Assembly (NCBI GenBank): GCA_007618135.1
Contig: PHFX01000151.1
Span: 1 to 64,000 of the forward strand
Reading direction: 5' to 3'
Origin: Candidatus Brocadia sp. WS118
GTDB lineage: Bacteria; Planctomycetota; Brocadiia; Brocadiales; Brocadiaceae
Length of the DNA stretch: 64,000 bases
Under the pieces are notes generated by a model, which saw only the letters and a program-made list of their open reading frames with translations, had not been told where the DNA came from and made no database searches. Of this stretch, positions 18,117 to 27,011 are shown one piece after another. Position numbers and translations under genes: made by a program. Position 1 is the stretch's first letter. Every line of letters begins with the position of its first letter.

Positions 18117-18472
18117 AACAACCGAAAAGAGGCGAGATATACTTTCTTGATTTCAGTCCTTCAAAAGGCAGGGAAGTAAAAGGTAGCCATCCTGCCGTAG
18201 TCATTCAAAACGATGTTGGTAATAAAGTAAGCAGTCTTATCATAGTAGCCGCCATAACAAGCAATCTCAAGGTAGCTGACCTTCCTGTTGGTGTCATGAT
18301 AATGCCAGAAGAAAGTGGTCTCTTTCAAAAATCAGTTATTCACCTTGGACAGATATACACCATTGATAAAGAAAGGCTTGAGAATCATGTCGGAATGCTT
18401 TCTAAGAGTAAGATGTTGGAAGTTGATAAGGCAATTGAGATAAGCCTGGGATTGAGAGAATTTTGGAAGTAA
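18113..18472 (+). CDS. MazF/PemK-family toxin (endoribonuclease)
   Basis: The protein has 119 residues from the ATG at 18113, overlapping the antitoxin stop by four bases. A TTG at 18092 would extend it but lacks reason. Family landmarks are the opening KRGEIYFLDFSPSKGREVKGSHPAVVIQ (GS-H-P loop), the central strand SLIIVAAITS and the segment LFQKSVIHLGQIYTIDKERL. MazF proteins cleave single-stranded RNA at short sequences. All core motifs seem intact, in contrast to the broken mazF copy at 36112-36417. Confidence 0.88.
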   Translation: MKQPKRGEIYFLDFSPSKGREVKGSHPAVVIQNDVGNKVSSLIIVAAITSNLKVADLPVGVMIMPEESGLFQKSVIHLGQIYTIDKERLENHVGMLSKSKMLEVDKAIEISLGLREFWK

Positions 18473-18486
18473 ATTACGGCCCTATT

Positions 18487-18645
18487 GCAGTAAGGCGTGT
18501 TGCAAAACAAAGGAACGACAAACTTTCCATCTGTTCAAAGACCGCAAATTTTCCATAATAGCTTTATGGGCATGGGAAAAGAACATGAATCCAATCTCGC
18601 CTGTTTCCCCGGTGCCCGGATCAATATCCTCCTGTATGAGGTCTT
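18487..18645 (+). pseudogene. Decayed copy of the STAS/HATPase gene C-terminal region
   Basis: Across about 160 bases this region aligns with 16023-16176. Preserved pieces include GTAAGGCGT, GACAAACTTTCCATC, CATGGGAAAAGAACATGAAT and TTTCCCCGGTGCCCGGATCA. Conceptual pieces VRR, GKEHESNLACFPGARINILL match the intact protein, but frameshifts break the frame. It follows the toxin gene directly. Confidence 0.75.
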
Positions 18646-19186
18646 ATTTTTGTCCACCGGATAACCCGGTTATTACGGTCTTTATTTCACCATCGATTGA
18701 CGGCTTATGATATGCCTGATGGTAGACTACCTTTAATGCCTGATCAACAATCAGTATCTTGCATTTGTTATCCAGTCCCCCAAGTGCCTTTGTTACGGCG
18801 CCACCCCAGTCCAAAAGAAAAGGGATCTCTTTTGACGTCGGGTCTTGAGATGAAATTTTTGACTTAAGCACCCCTTTGGGAATCAGGGCAGGTCTCTTCC
18901 GCAAATCCATGATCGAAATCATCTGTACCAATGGATTGTCCTGGATCACCTTTTTCAACTCAGTTTTACCGTTAATCGCATCCTGAAGGGTTGTTTTATT
19001 TTGCAAAACAACAAGGGTTATCTTGTCTTTTAAATAAGACGGTGAATACTTCTTTCCATGCGGGTCTTCCAGGTTAAAATCAACAAAGGTATTTCCCACT
19101 TCGACACCGGAAACAACAAGGGGGATAAAATGCACCAGAGATATTGCAATGAAAAACCAGAGCAAGGTATTTTTCATGGGCAACAT
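18644..19186 (-). CDS. Exported thioredoxin-fold-like protein without active cysteines
   Basis: From the ATG at 19186 (GAAAGG eight bases upstream) the protein has about 180 residues. The longer frame to 19306 adds 40 residues in front of the signal peptide. After the signal peptide (NTLLWFFIAISLVHFIPLVV) the start VGNTFVDFNLEDPHGKKYSPSYLKDKITLVVL resembles AhpC/TSA-redoxin proteins. The usual redox cysteine pair is missing at the end of that strand (VVLQNKTTL). The only cysteine lies later (NKCKILIVD). A redox role is therefore doubtful. Confidence 0.65.
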   Translation of the reverse strand: MLPMKNTLLWFFIAISLVHFIPLVVSGVEVGNTFVDFNLEDPHGKKYSPSYLKDKITLVVLQNKTTLQDAINGKTELKKVIQDNPLVQMISIMDLRKRPALIPKGVLKSKISSQDPTSKEIPFLLDWGGAVTKALGGLDNKCKILIVDQALKVVYHQAYHKPSIDGEIKTVITGLSGGQK

Positions 19187-19444
19187 AACCTTAACCTTTC
19201 TCAACAAATTGTCAATTATCCGGGTAGTCAATATGCGTGTTTTGAAAATAATACTATACTGTCTTGATCGTGATATTTCACGAAAATATTTGAAAAAAAC
19301 AAGCAATATCTTTCTGACGACCGAACTACTTTTGCAAATTTTCAGTTGACAAATTTTTTTAAAATATTATAATTCAATTGATTCTATTGAATATATTTCT
19401 TGTCTTCGACAATAAATATTTGACCAAAGAGTACAATGAAAAAT

Positions 19445-19531
19445 ACCGGTAAATCCCCTCTATCAAGAGGGGGTAGGGGGTGTGTAAATTTATCTCTTTA
19501 CAATAGTTGTGAAAGTGGAGGATTTTCAGGC
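19445..19531. repeat. Dispersed G/C-tract repeat supplying the ribosome-binding site of the next gene
   Basis: AAATCCCCTCTATCAAGAGG and GGGGTAGGGGG resemble the elements at 2693-2835. Both end in GGAGGATTTTCAGG, and here that GGAGG is the Shine-Dalgarno of the ORF at 19532. Confidence 0.6.
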
Positions 19532-19765
19532 ATGGAAGATGATCTTAATAAAGAGGCATTAAGAAAGTATTTTCATGAAAACGTAGAGAAATTTGAACAA
19601 TACTATAATGATCCTAAGCAGCATCACAAGATATTCACAGAACTGGGATTTACTTACGTGGATGACGGCTGCGACGGCTTTTGTCCTGAATGTGAACAGA
19701 AGCTGGACTGCAAGGTTTATGAAGAGTTGAAGGATGAGTGGGAAGGGTTTTATCGGAATAATTAA
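19532..19765 (+). CDS. Small cysteine-containing acidic protein
   Basis: The protein has 77 residues from the ATG at 19532 with GGAGG upstream. The longer frame to 19436 would translate the repeat. It carries the cluster CDGFCPECEQKLDC, which could bind a metal ion, in an otherwise acidic helical protein. I do not recognise the family. Confidence 0.65.
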   Translation: MEDDLNKEALRKYFHENVEKFEQYYNDPKQHHKIFTELGFTYVDDGCDGFCPECEQKLDCKVYEELKDEWEGFYRNN

Positions 19766-20407
19766 TGTTTTGTCATGACAGTATAGTTACAAAATTATCA
19801 GATGTATGTGTTCTTGTTGTCAAAAAGGGCTAGTACCATTATATAAATTAGCTTTTATTCATACGATTTGTAGTATTTTCAACGAGGTAGCACGCGCCGA
19901 GGCTTTAAAATTACTAAACGTTGCTGACCCGAGGTATAGAAAATCATCTGCTTACAGAAGATTATATTGTGGATATGCCTAATCCAAAAGGTTAGCACAA
20001 AGGGAAATAATGAATAATGCCAACCATCATCATATTTGATTAACAAAGTAAAATGAAATAAAAAAGAGAACTTATGCAGCTAAAATTACCAGGTATAGAT
20101 AACAATGTGAGGGACGTCAGGAAAAAGAACGTGCTTTCTTCTCCAAAGTTTGGCGGTTCATGCGATATTGACTCAAAACCTTTCTTGAAAGAGTTAGGGA
20201 TTGAAATTGTTGAGAGTCGGCAGCCGATACAGTTTATGTCAAACGTTGGATATAACACAATTCCGGTTAATTAAGTAAAGTGGTTCTAAAAGGGGGATTG
20301 CCTGTATTTTTCTTATACGATACAAAAGAACACAAAGAAAAGTTTGAAACAATGGATGAGTTAAGAGACTAAAGGAAATTATTATGGATGCAGTTGGAGT
20401 ATAAAAA
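19766..20407 (+). other. Gene-poor stretch before the restriction-modification locus, with small ORF fragments
   Basis: A 66-codon ORF from 20074 to 20274 (MQLKLPGIDNNVRDVRKKNV...) has only a weak AGAG upstream. A following short frame from GTG at 20280 (VLKGGLPVFFLYDTKEHKEK) ends at 20372. Neither is recognisable. They may be real leader proteins of the locus or remains of a broken gene. Confidence 0.35.
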
Positions 20408-21319
20408 GTGAACAGATTGGATAAAAACAGAACTAGGATTAATGTAAAAGAGCCTATGAAAATGTTTGAAATACAAACAAAAGATAAATCTAAAGTCGAT
20501 AAAAGAAATCACCTGAACGATCTGTCCGCCAAGGAATGGATACAGGAAACCAAGAGTTTTTTCTTTCAGAAAGGACTTGGAACCAACAGCCCGGAGGCTA
20601 AGTATGAGAAAATGCACCCCGCACCTTTCTCGTTCACAGACATAACTAAACTCGTCCGCTTTTTCACTAAAAAAGGTGGAAAAGTCCTTGACCCATTTCT
20701 GGGCGTTGGTTCAACAATCAAGGCATGCCTTGAGCTTGAAAGAGAAGGTTTTGGAGTTGAACTTTCACCTAAGTGGTGTGAAGTAACAAGACAAAGATTG
20801 TTGGAAGAATCTAATTACGAAATTGACGATGAGCATCTTGTTTGCGGTGATAGCAGAAGTTTAAAAGATTACTTTGACAAGAACTTTTTCGATTTCATCA
20901 TCACCTCTCCCCCCTATTGGAATATTTTAGAAAAGAAAGACCATAAGGCAAACGAGAGAGTATTAAACGGACAAGCTACCAAATACAGCGAAAACGATTT
21001 TGATTTAGGCAATCTCCCTGACTACCGCAAATTCCTTGACGAGCTATCGACTATTTTTCTCAACTGCTACGATATATTGAAGCCAGGAAAGTATATGAAT
21101 ATCGTTGTTAGCGATTTCCGCCACAAATCAGAGTTTGTCTCATTTCACGCAGACCTGATTATCAAGCTTACAGACAAGAAGCTTAAAAAACACTTTGACT
21201 TGAAAGGGATTAAAGTACTCGTTCAGAATGCGAAAAAACTCTATCCCTACGGCTATCCGTTTTGCTATGTAGAGAATATCCATCATCAATACATTCTAAT
21301 ACTGGAAAAAAGCAAATGA
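20408..21319 (+). CDS. DNA methyltransferase, TSPPY (N4-cytosine/N6-adenine) type
   Basis: The 303-residue protein methylates an exocyclic amino group in a DNA target. Motif order is F-G-G before the catalytic motif. The SAM-binding motif VLDPFLGVGSTIKACLELER comes first (about residue 100), then the catalytic TSPPYW (about residue 172), the beta-type arrangement favouring N4-cytosine. The start is GTG with no strong site. The next methyltransferase begins inside its stop codon (ATGA), so the two are translated together. With the downstream nuclease they form a type II restriction-modification locus. Confidence 0.9.
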   Translation: MNRLDKNRTRINVKEPMKMFEIQTKDKSKVDKRNHLNDLSAKEWIQETKSFFFQKGLGTNSPEAKYEKMHPAPFSFTDITKLVRFFTKKGGKVLDPFLGVGSTIKACLELEREGFGVELSPKWCEVTRQRLLEESNYEIDDEHLVCGDSRSLKDYFDKNFFDFIITSPPYWNILEKKDHKANERVLNGQATKYSENDFDLGNLPDYRKFLDELSTIFLNCYDILKPGKYMNIVVSDFRHKSEFVSFHADLIIKLTDKKLKKHFDLKGIKVLVQNAKKLYPYGYPFCYVENIHHQYILILEKSK

Positions 21320-22098
21320 AAGAACTGAACAACATATACAGGGAAGACTGCATCAGTTTTATGCATCAAATGGACGCAGAATCAATTGACCTGATTATTG
21401 CAGACCCTCCGTACAACTTAAAAAAGAATTTCGGCAATAAAAGCGACCGTTGGGAGGACGTTGAAAGTTGGCTCGACTGGAACAAACAATGGATTGATGA
21501 ATGTATTCACATCCTAAAGCCAACAGGTTCAATATTTATTTATGGAATTCATCATTACATCTGCCATATTCAGTGCTATCTCTACGAAAAGGGCTTGAAG
21601 TATAGACGACAGATCATTTGGTATTACGAAAACGGGTTTTCAGGTTATAAGACACTGAATGCCTTTTATGAGCCAATTTTGTGGTTTTCAAAAACGAACG
21701 TTTTCACTTACCACGAAATAAGAGAGCCATACAAAAGCCAAAAACGACTCAAAAACAAGATTACCAAAAATGGCAAAGAATGGAAACCTAACCCTAAGGG
21801 ACGTTTAGCTGGAGATGTTTGGAGTTTTCCAACTCTTGCCGGAAAGCGTTTCGCGGGTGAAAAAACAGAACATCCAACACAGAAACCGCTTGCATTGTGT
21901 AATCGATTAGTAAGGCACTTTAGTAATAAAGGAGATTTAATATTTATTCCTTTTGCCGGAAGCGGTTCTGAATGTATAAGTTGTTTGACAAATGATCGAA
22001 ACTTCTTAGCAACGGAAATAAACCCGGAATACATTCAGATTGCCAACGAAAGATTGTCTGAAATAAAACAATTCCTAATAAATCAAAAATGCGCCTAG
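21316..22098 (+). CDS. Second DNA methyltransferase, DPPY type
   Basis: The protein has 260 residues from the ATG at 21316, which overlaps the previous stop by four bases. The track start at 21262 would add 18 residues inside the upstream gene. The catalytic motif IIADPPYN sits near the N-terminus (about residue 33). The SAM-binding motif FIPFAGSGSECISCL sits near the C-terminus, preceded by HPTQKP. This is the reverse motif order of its neighbour and typical of beta-class adenine or cytosine methyltransferases. Two different methyltransferases in one locus usually means an asymmetric target, one enzyme per strand. Confidence 0.9.
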   Translation: MKELNNIYREDCISFMHQMDAESIDLIIADPPYNLKKNFGNKSDRWEDVESWLDWNKQWIDECIHILKPTGSIFIYGIHHYICHIQCYLYEKGLKYRRQIIWYYENGFSGYKTLNAFYEPILWFSKTNVFTYHEIREPYKSQKRLKNKITKNGKEWKPNPKGRLAGDVWSFPTLAGKRFAGEKTEHPTQKPLALCNRLVRHFSNKGDLIFIPFAGSGSECISCLTNDRNFLATEINPEYIQIANERLSEIKQFLINQKCA

Positions 22099-22114
22099 AG
22101 ATTATTTTTAACAA

Positions 22115-23359
22115 ATGAAAAATTTCCCCCATCAATTTAATGACCTTAATAAGCTTTTCAACGCTTTGGCGGTAGCAAGACAGCTTATTAATAACGGTAT
22201 TCCACTCACAGATGAGAACTTTGGTAAGCAATTAACTATTAAAGGGATTTACACCTACAGGAACAAAACCCTCACAATAACCGCGTATTTTAAAAAAGAA
22301 CAAAAAAAGCCAGTAGCAAGCAGAGGCTACTTAACCGTTTCACGTGACATTCGAAGATTCTTTGAATTGCTTGGCTTCATTACCATCTTTCCAAACAAAA
22401 AAGCAAAATTAAGCCCAGCTGCAAAGCAACTGCTTGTGACTGAATCACCAGACTTACGGAAAAACCTCTGGAAAAACGCCATGCTGCAATTAGGGCTTGA
22501 AGGCACAGACGGTGAAATAAGCCATCCTTATCGCATACTGCTCAAAATTGTCAACACTTTTCCTGGAATCGAAACCCCAAAGTTACTGCTGGCTTTGGAA
22601 GCGGAAAACGATTCCGAAGAAGAATTTGAACGAATCAGCATACTTGCTCGATTGAGTATTGATGAAATAATCCAAGAAACAGGAACCTCGGATTCAATGG
22701 CAGCAAACGCTGTGAAAATACTTCCCGGAATTGCGGAGCAACTCAATGACATTGCAAGAATTTCGAGCAGAGCATATCCATCTGGACATGTTGTTGTTAC
22801 AGAAGATGAGATTTCCACAGAAGAAGAACCTAATGTTCCGACCAAAGAGCGAACAGTATTTAGAGAAGTTACTTCTGACGACATTGCAAAAGACCCATCA
22901 ATAAAGATTATTTCTTCTGTAAGCATTGACCTTTCAGACGCTATCAAGACACGTCAAAAGCGACTAGCAGACCATCAGGAAATTGTTCGCTTGTTGGCAG
23001 TCTTGAATGAGAAAAGCGGTTTTAAACTATTTGAAGGAAAGTTTGATTGTCTTGGGATCAAAGGTAATAAAGCGTTACTTTACGAAGTTAAGACCATTTT
23101 GGAGAGTGCGATTGACCAAGAGAAACAAACAATTAAGGGTGTTGGACAATTAAAATACTACAAATTTTCAATTGTTAAGCAACAAATGAAACTTTCCAAT
23201 ATCAGGGAAATACTTGTATTCTCAAAGAAACCAGACACAGGAATAATTGATTTCTGTATGACAGAGAACATAGCAGTGATTTGGAGAGAGGATGACTTGT
23301 TCCAAATTTTCAACATTAAGACAGGCAAATGCGACAATTTTACTCCTAACGGGTATTGA
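22115..23359 (+). CDS. Putative type II restriction endonuclease with PD-(D/E)xK-like C-terminus
   Basis: The protein has 414 residues, beginning 16 bases after the second methyltransferase. The N-terminal 100 residues look like a winged-helix DNA-binding region (RDIRRFFELLGFITIFPNKK). A helical middle and an acidic linker follow. The C-terminal part has the nuclease-like pattern F-E-G-K-F-D ... LLYEVKTI (about residues 305-330), then a helix with VGQLKYY, as in PD-(D/E)xK enzymes. I cannot name the recognition site. Its position directly behind two methyltransferases is the main support. A modification-dependent or accessory nuclease is the alternative. Confidence 0.75.
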   Translation: MKNFPHQFNDLNKLFNALAVARQLINNGIPLTDENFGKQLTIKGIYTYRNKTLTITAYFKKEQKKPVASRGYLTVSRDIRRFFELLGFITIFPNKKAKLSPAAKQLLVTESPDLRKNLWKNAMLQLGLEGTDGEISHPYRILLKIVNTFPGIETPKLLLALEAENDSEEEFERISILARLSIDEIIQETGTSDSMAANAVKILPGIAEQLNDIARISSRAYPSGHVVVTEDEISTEEEPNVPTKERTVFREVTSDDIAKDPSIKIISSVSIDLSDAIKTRQKRLADHQEIVRLLAVLNEKSGFKLFEGKFDCLGIKGNKALLYEVKTILESAIDQEKQTIKGVGQLKYYKFSIVKQQMKLSNIREILVFSKKPDTGIIDFCMTENIAVIWREDDLFQIFNIKTGKCDNFTPNGY

Positions 23360-23400
23360 TACAATGATAATAGCACATAAATGATATTAATGTGGATAAA

Positions 23401-23685
23401 ATGAAAAAGAGCAAAAAATCTACTGCTAAAAATACCAATATCATAACTTGTCAATTACCTCAACCATGTATAGCAAAATATCTGGTTGTGGTTGTAGTCA
23501 GAGGCATGGCAAGCGAGGTCAATTATTTTAATACACTTAAAGAAGCCAAAAGAGCTTTTGGGGAAATAGCTTGCGATTATGGTTGCGAGCTGGAAGAAAT
23601 AAATGAGTCTGATAAATACGATATCTCAATATGGGAATGGGCGGAAGAGAGATATGAGCGGGTTGAATTTTGCCGAGACACTTAA
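23401..23685 (+). CDS. Small protein of unknown function next to the restriction locus
   Basis: The protein has 94 residues from the ATG at 23401. The body YLVVVVVRGMASEVNYF ... EEINESDKYDISIWEWAEER is compact and acidic with three cysteines. The gene follows the nuclease by about 40 bases on the same strand and may share its transcript. I do not recognise it. Confidence 0.5.
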   Translation: MKKSKKSTAKNTNIITCQLPQPCIAKYLVVVVVRGMASEVNYFNTLKEAKRAFGEIACDYGCELEEINESDKYDISIWEWAEERYERVEFCRDT

Positions 23686-23732
23686 ATTCATAAGATACAT
23701 TAAACGAATTATATAAGTTGACATTGAGTGTT

Positions 23733-23803
23733 TGTCATTCCGAGCGAAGCGAGGAATCTTAAGATTTCTCAGTCGCGTTGCTCCTTCGAAATGACCACTT
23801 TCT
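23733..23803. repeat. CHSERSEES-type dispersed repeat
   Basis: TGTCATTCCGAGCGAAGCGA followed by GGAATCTTAAGATTTCTCAG and TTCGAAATGACCA gives a near-palindromic element of about 70 bases. Related elements are at 3165-3240 and 34140-34190. Confidence 0.8.
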
Positions 23804-23930
23804 TTTTCCGGTGACTATAGTTTTTGCAGAGTTGAATGAATGGGGAGCAGTGAAGAGAGTGAGCATTAGAGACAGTTAGTGAATGCAAAAGGAAAAAAGC
23901 AAATTTAAAAATATGTGAAGGATACGAGAA

Positions 23931-24866
23931 ATGACAATACACCCTGAATGTGATGTAGAAAAGATGTCTGACAAAGAAATCCTGGATAAACTCAACACCT
24001 TTGGACTCAATATTAGCATAGAAAGTTTTAAAGAGATGGCATCAGACTTCAAATCGCCAAGTAAGTTAGCGCACATATGGTCTGAATTAATTTATCATAT
24101 TTGCTACAACGCCGTCTCTGAACTCTGGAAAAGACATCTCGCCCACGAAAAGAATCCAGAGATTCTGGCTGACCTTGTGGAAGACATCATGAATACCTAC
24201 TATGATAACAAAGACAAGCTCGACCGTGAAGTGTATCTGAGTATCTATGACAAATTAAAAATATTGTATCACGACCTTCTCAAGCAAGACGGCACCACGG
24301 ATCGTGCACTTTACCGTGAAGTTGAAGAGGTTGTTTATGATGACATCGAAGGATTTATATTCGATATTATTCCCGATTTTCCCGGTCATGGCCTGGTAGA
24401 CGAGGCAGTAAACCTTGTACGATGGTTTGCTCAGTTTTCTGAACAACCAAACAAATGGTCGAGGAAGGTTGGATGTATCCTTGCGGATGCGGGCAGGAGA
24501 GAAGACGCCGTAAAGCAGATACATGAAAATCTGCAAATTTTCCCAAATGATGTATGGACAGTTGTAAATGCGGGAGACGCAATGATTAGCCTCGGGGATA
24601 GCGAGGCGGCAGAGGGTTATTTCCTTAAGGCATACAGAATGGTAAAGGACAAATCCGATAAGATCGAAATCCTTGAAAGAATAATCAATCTTTATCGCGC
24701 AATGCACCTGGATGAAAAGGCGCGTGAATTTGAAGATGAGTACTCTAAAATTACAGGACCGCCAAAACCAATACAAGCAGAAGAAAAGATAAGCAGAAAT
24801 GCGCCGTGTCCCTGTGGCAGTGGTAAAAAATACAAGAAGTGCTGTATGAATAAAACATCAATTTGA
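23931..24866 (+). CDS. TPR-like protein with C-terminal SEC-C zinc motif
   Basis: The 311-residue cytosolic protein is largely helical. Residues about 180-270 show TPR-type helix pairs (GRREDAVKQIHENLQIFPND, LGDSEAAEGYFLKAYRMVKD). The final residues RNAPCPCGSGKKYKKCC form a SEC-C zinc-binding motif, as at the C-terminus of SecA, where it contacts SecB and ribosomes. Many proteins of unknown role carry this motif, so function is not assigned. The start has GAAGGATACGAG upstream. It is probably its own unit, followed by a hairpin-prone A/T-rich repeat at 24868-24940. Confidence 0.8.
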   Translation: MTIHPECDVEKMSDKEILDKLNTFGLNISIESFKEMASDFKSPSKLAHIWSELIYHICYNAVSELWKRHLAHEKNPEILADLVEDIMNTYYDNKDKLDREVYLSIYDKLKILYHDLLKQDGTTDRALYREVEEVVYDDIEGFIFDIIPDFPGHGLVDEAVNLVRWFAQFSEQPNKWSRKVGCILADAGRREDAVKQIHENLQIFPNDVWTVVNAGDAMISLGDSEAAEGYFLKAYRMVKDKSDKIEILERIINLYRAMHLDEKAREFEDEYSKITGPPKPIQAEEKISRNAPCPCGSGKKYKKCCMNKTSI

Positions 24867-24867
24867 T

Positions 24868-24942
24868 TTTGGATTTACGATTTCGGATTTGCGATTTATT
24901 TTAATCTAAAATCGTAATTTGTAATTCGTAAATTTTTATAGA
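24868..24942. repeat. Imperfect inverted A/T-rich repeat
   Basis: Copies of GATTTACGATTTCGGATTTG and, inverted, AAAATCGTAATTTGTAATTC GTAAAT face each other around a short centre. This is a dispersed-repeat type and could act as a weak terminator. Confidence 0.55.
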
Positions 24943-24989
24943 CCAATAAAAATAAGTGCCAGGTATTCCACAATTGAACTATTTTAAAA

Positions 24990-25550
24990 ATGACCACCTA
25001 CAATCTCTATAAACTCCTCAAGGAAGAACTCAAGAACGGGTCGAATGACCTTGTTACCAGGACATCAGGCCAAATTATCAGGGAGCGTATCGAGCATGAC
25101 TTTGTACAAGAGGAGAACGGCGCAGTTATTGCCCTGGATTTCTCGAAGATTGGGATTGTCGATTATTCATGTGCCGATGAGATTGTGGCAAAACTGGTAT
25201 CCAGGCTTCTGAGTGGTGAATATGGAGACAAGTACATTACTCTGGCCGGCCTTAATGAAAACCAGAAGGAAAATATTGAAGTGGCCCTTGAACGGAAAGA
25301 CCTCGCCGTTATGGGAGAGATGCGGGATGGGAAACATATCCTTCTGGGAAGCCTGAATAACTACCTCAAAGAAACACTGCTCCTCATCCTCAAAAAGGGG
25401 AAAATTTCTGCAAAAGACCTTTCTGAAATCATGAAACTCGAGGCAAATACCAGCGGCACAAGGCTCTTGAACCTCCACAAGAAACGGCTGGTAAAACGGA
25501 TAGATGAAATAATGTCAGGAGGGAAGGTGTGGGTGTATGAAAAGATTTGA
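24990..25550 (+). CDS. STAS-like (DUF4325-type) regulator with C-terminal winged helix
   Basis: The protein has 186 residues. Residues about 20-110 contain RTSGQIIRERIEH and VIALDFSKIGIVDYSCADEI, the STAS-like pattern where a small domain binds a partner ATPase. The C-terminal 60 residues (LILKKGKISAKDLSEIMKLE ... KKRLVKRI) look like a winged helix. Such proteins often work with GHKL ATPases like the one at 15317, so a shared switch is possible, but the two genes are nine kilobases apart. No clear Shine-Dalgarno. It is convergent with the transporter. Confidence 0.65.
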   Translation: MTTYNLYKLLKEELKNGSNDLVTRTSGQIIRERIEHDFVQEENGAVIALDFSKIGIVDYSCADEIVAKLVSRLLSGEYGDKYITLAGLNENQKENIEVALERKDLAVMGEMRDGKHILLGSLNNYLKETLLLILKKGKISAKDLSEIMKLEANTSGTRLLNLHKKRLVKRIDEIMSGGKVWVYEKI

Positions 25551-25553
25551 TCG

Positions 25554-27011
25554 TTACTGCGAGAACACTGTCACCCAGAGATACGCAATTGCCAGCGAGA
25601 TATAAGCAATACAGGAAACGGCAAGGAGCCACCGGGATACTTGCCGTGGACGCGCCCACGGTGGAAGATTTGGAGCCAGTATGCGGTAGTTCAGGAGATA
25701 CAGGGCAACGGGGAATATTATGGTGCCGATAAAACCGATAACCGCACTGGTCATAATCAGGGTGCCTGGCGTATCAAGCAGCATCGTCAAGGAAGTAATC
25801 ACCGTTAAAATTCCCAGGAAGAAATAATACCAGTGACGCAACTCAAAGCGGCGGCTTTTGGGAAAGAGGATGTGCACAATGTCCGCCTGCATCCGGCTTA
25901 CGGCGTCTGCCGTGGCCAGCCAGGTGTCAGTCAGAAAAGCTGCGGCAACGATAAGAAACAGGAACCGACCCACGGAGCCCCAGCCCACCTCAAAAAAACT
26001 ACTCTGCACAACGGCCAATTCGTATTCCTGGGGTAGAAGCCCTTTCGGGAAGAGCAGTGCGTAGGCAAGCAAACAGGTCATGAGGGTGGTAAATAGATTC
26101 CCGCAAATGCCAATGAGTGTATCGACAGCGAGATATCGCCGCCAGCGTTTCCATCTCTCAGAATTTCCCGGAGAATCATCCGGCAGGTTCCCATCACTCG
26201 TAACTGTTTCCGGTTTTCCCGTGATCGGCCCAGTGATACGACCCATATGATCAGCCATGGCGTTACCCTTGTCACGCATCCAGTAGGAGTAGAAAAGGAT
26301 CCAGAATCCACCCAGTCCGGCAAAGGTAATCGCGGTCAAGAGTTTGGTAGCGTCTGCATTATCCCATGGGCGCGGCATTGGGCCATGAGAGACAACTAAC
26401 CCTTTCAAAAAGGCTGGTACAGTGTGTAATACCTGTGGTTGAAGGCACGCCCAGAGTAGCCCGGTGACGGTGATTATTGCCACTGTTTTCATGAGTCGTT
26501 CAATCAGTGAATAGACCACGCCACTCATCAGGATAGCGGCAAGAAAGACTATAATGGAAGCGTAACCCCAGAACAATGTTTGACCGCGCTGACTCCAGCC
26601 TTGAGGGACGTGGGTTAGCGCTGCCATTGCCGTTCCACCTGCAGAGGCAAACGCACCGAACCAGAGGAATGACAGCGTCATCAGCAACCAAAGAAATATC
26701 CCAAACCATCGGTTCAGTCTGATAAAACCATGAAAAATACTCTCGCCCGTAAGGAGGGTGTAGCGGCCAATCTCAACGGTAACGGGATATTGCAGGAGGC
26801 ATGCCGGGATGAGCAGGAACAGAAAGGTTAAGCCGTATTTTGCAATGATGTATGGCCACCAGATCAGTTCTCCGCTGCCCTGTGCAAGGGCCATCCAGAC
26901 AATCCCAGGACCCAGGGCTGCCCACCAGCCAGGAAAGCGTGGTACCGGTTTACGTCCGAGTGGGGCAAAAGTATTCTTTCCCGTTGTATTCTGTTTCTGT
27001 TGTGGATCCAT
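25554..27011 (-). CDS. Nramp-related membrane transporter lacking the metal-binding DPGN motif
   Basis: The 485-residue protein has about eleven hydrophobic helices. The opening GPGIVWMALAQGSGELIWWP matches the Nramp fold, in which TM1 carries DPGN. Here the Asp and Asn are replaced (QGSGE), as in Nramp relatives that do not carry transition metals. A later segment TDTWLATADAVSRMQADIVH is family-typical. A hydrophilic insert of about 45 residues lies near residues 255-295. The substrate is unknown. The ATG directly follows the stop of the upstream protease gene, so the two are translationally coupled. Confidence 0.75.
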   Translation of the reverse strand: MDPQQKQNTTGKNTFAPLGRKPVPRFPGWWAALGPGIVWMALAQGSGELIWWPYIIAKYGLTFLFLLIPACLLQYPVTVEIGRYTLLTGESIFHGFIRLNRWFGIFLWLLMTLSFLWFGAFASAGGTAMAALTHVPQGWSQRGQTLFWGYASIIVFLAAILMSGVVYSLIERLMKTVAIITVTGLLWACLQPQVLHTVPAFLKGLVVSHGPMPRPWDNADATKLLTAITFAGLGGFWILFYSYWMRDKGNAMADHMGRITGPITGKPETVTSDGNLPDDSPGNSERWKRWRRYLAVDTLIGICGNLFTTLMTCLLAYALLFPKGLLPQEYELAVVQSSFFEVGWGSVGRFLFLIVAAAFLTDTWLATADAVSRMQADIVHILFPKSRRFELRHWYYFFLGILTVITSLTMLLDTPGTLIMTSAVIGFIGTIIFPVALYLLNYRILAPNLPPWARPRQVSRWLLAVSCIAYISLAIAYLWVTVFSQ

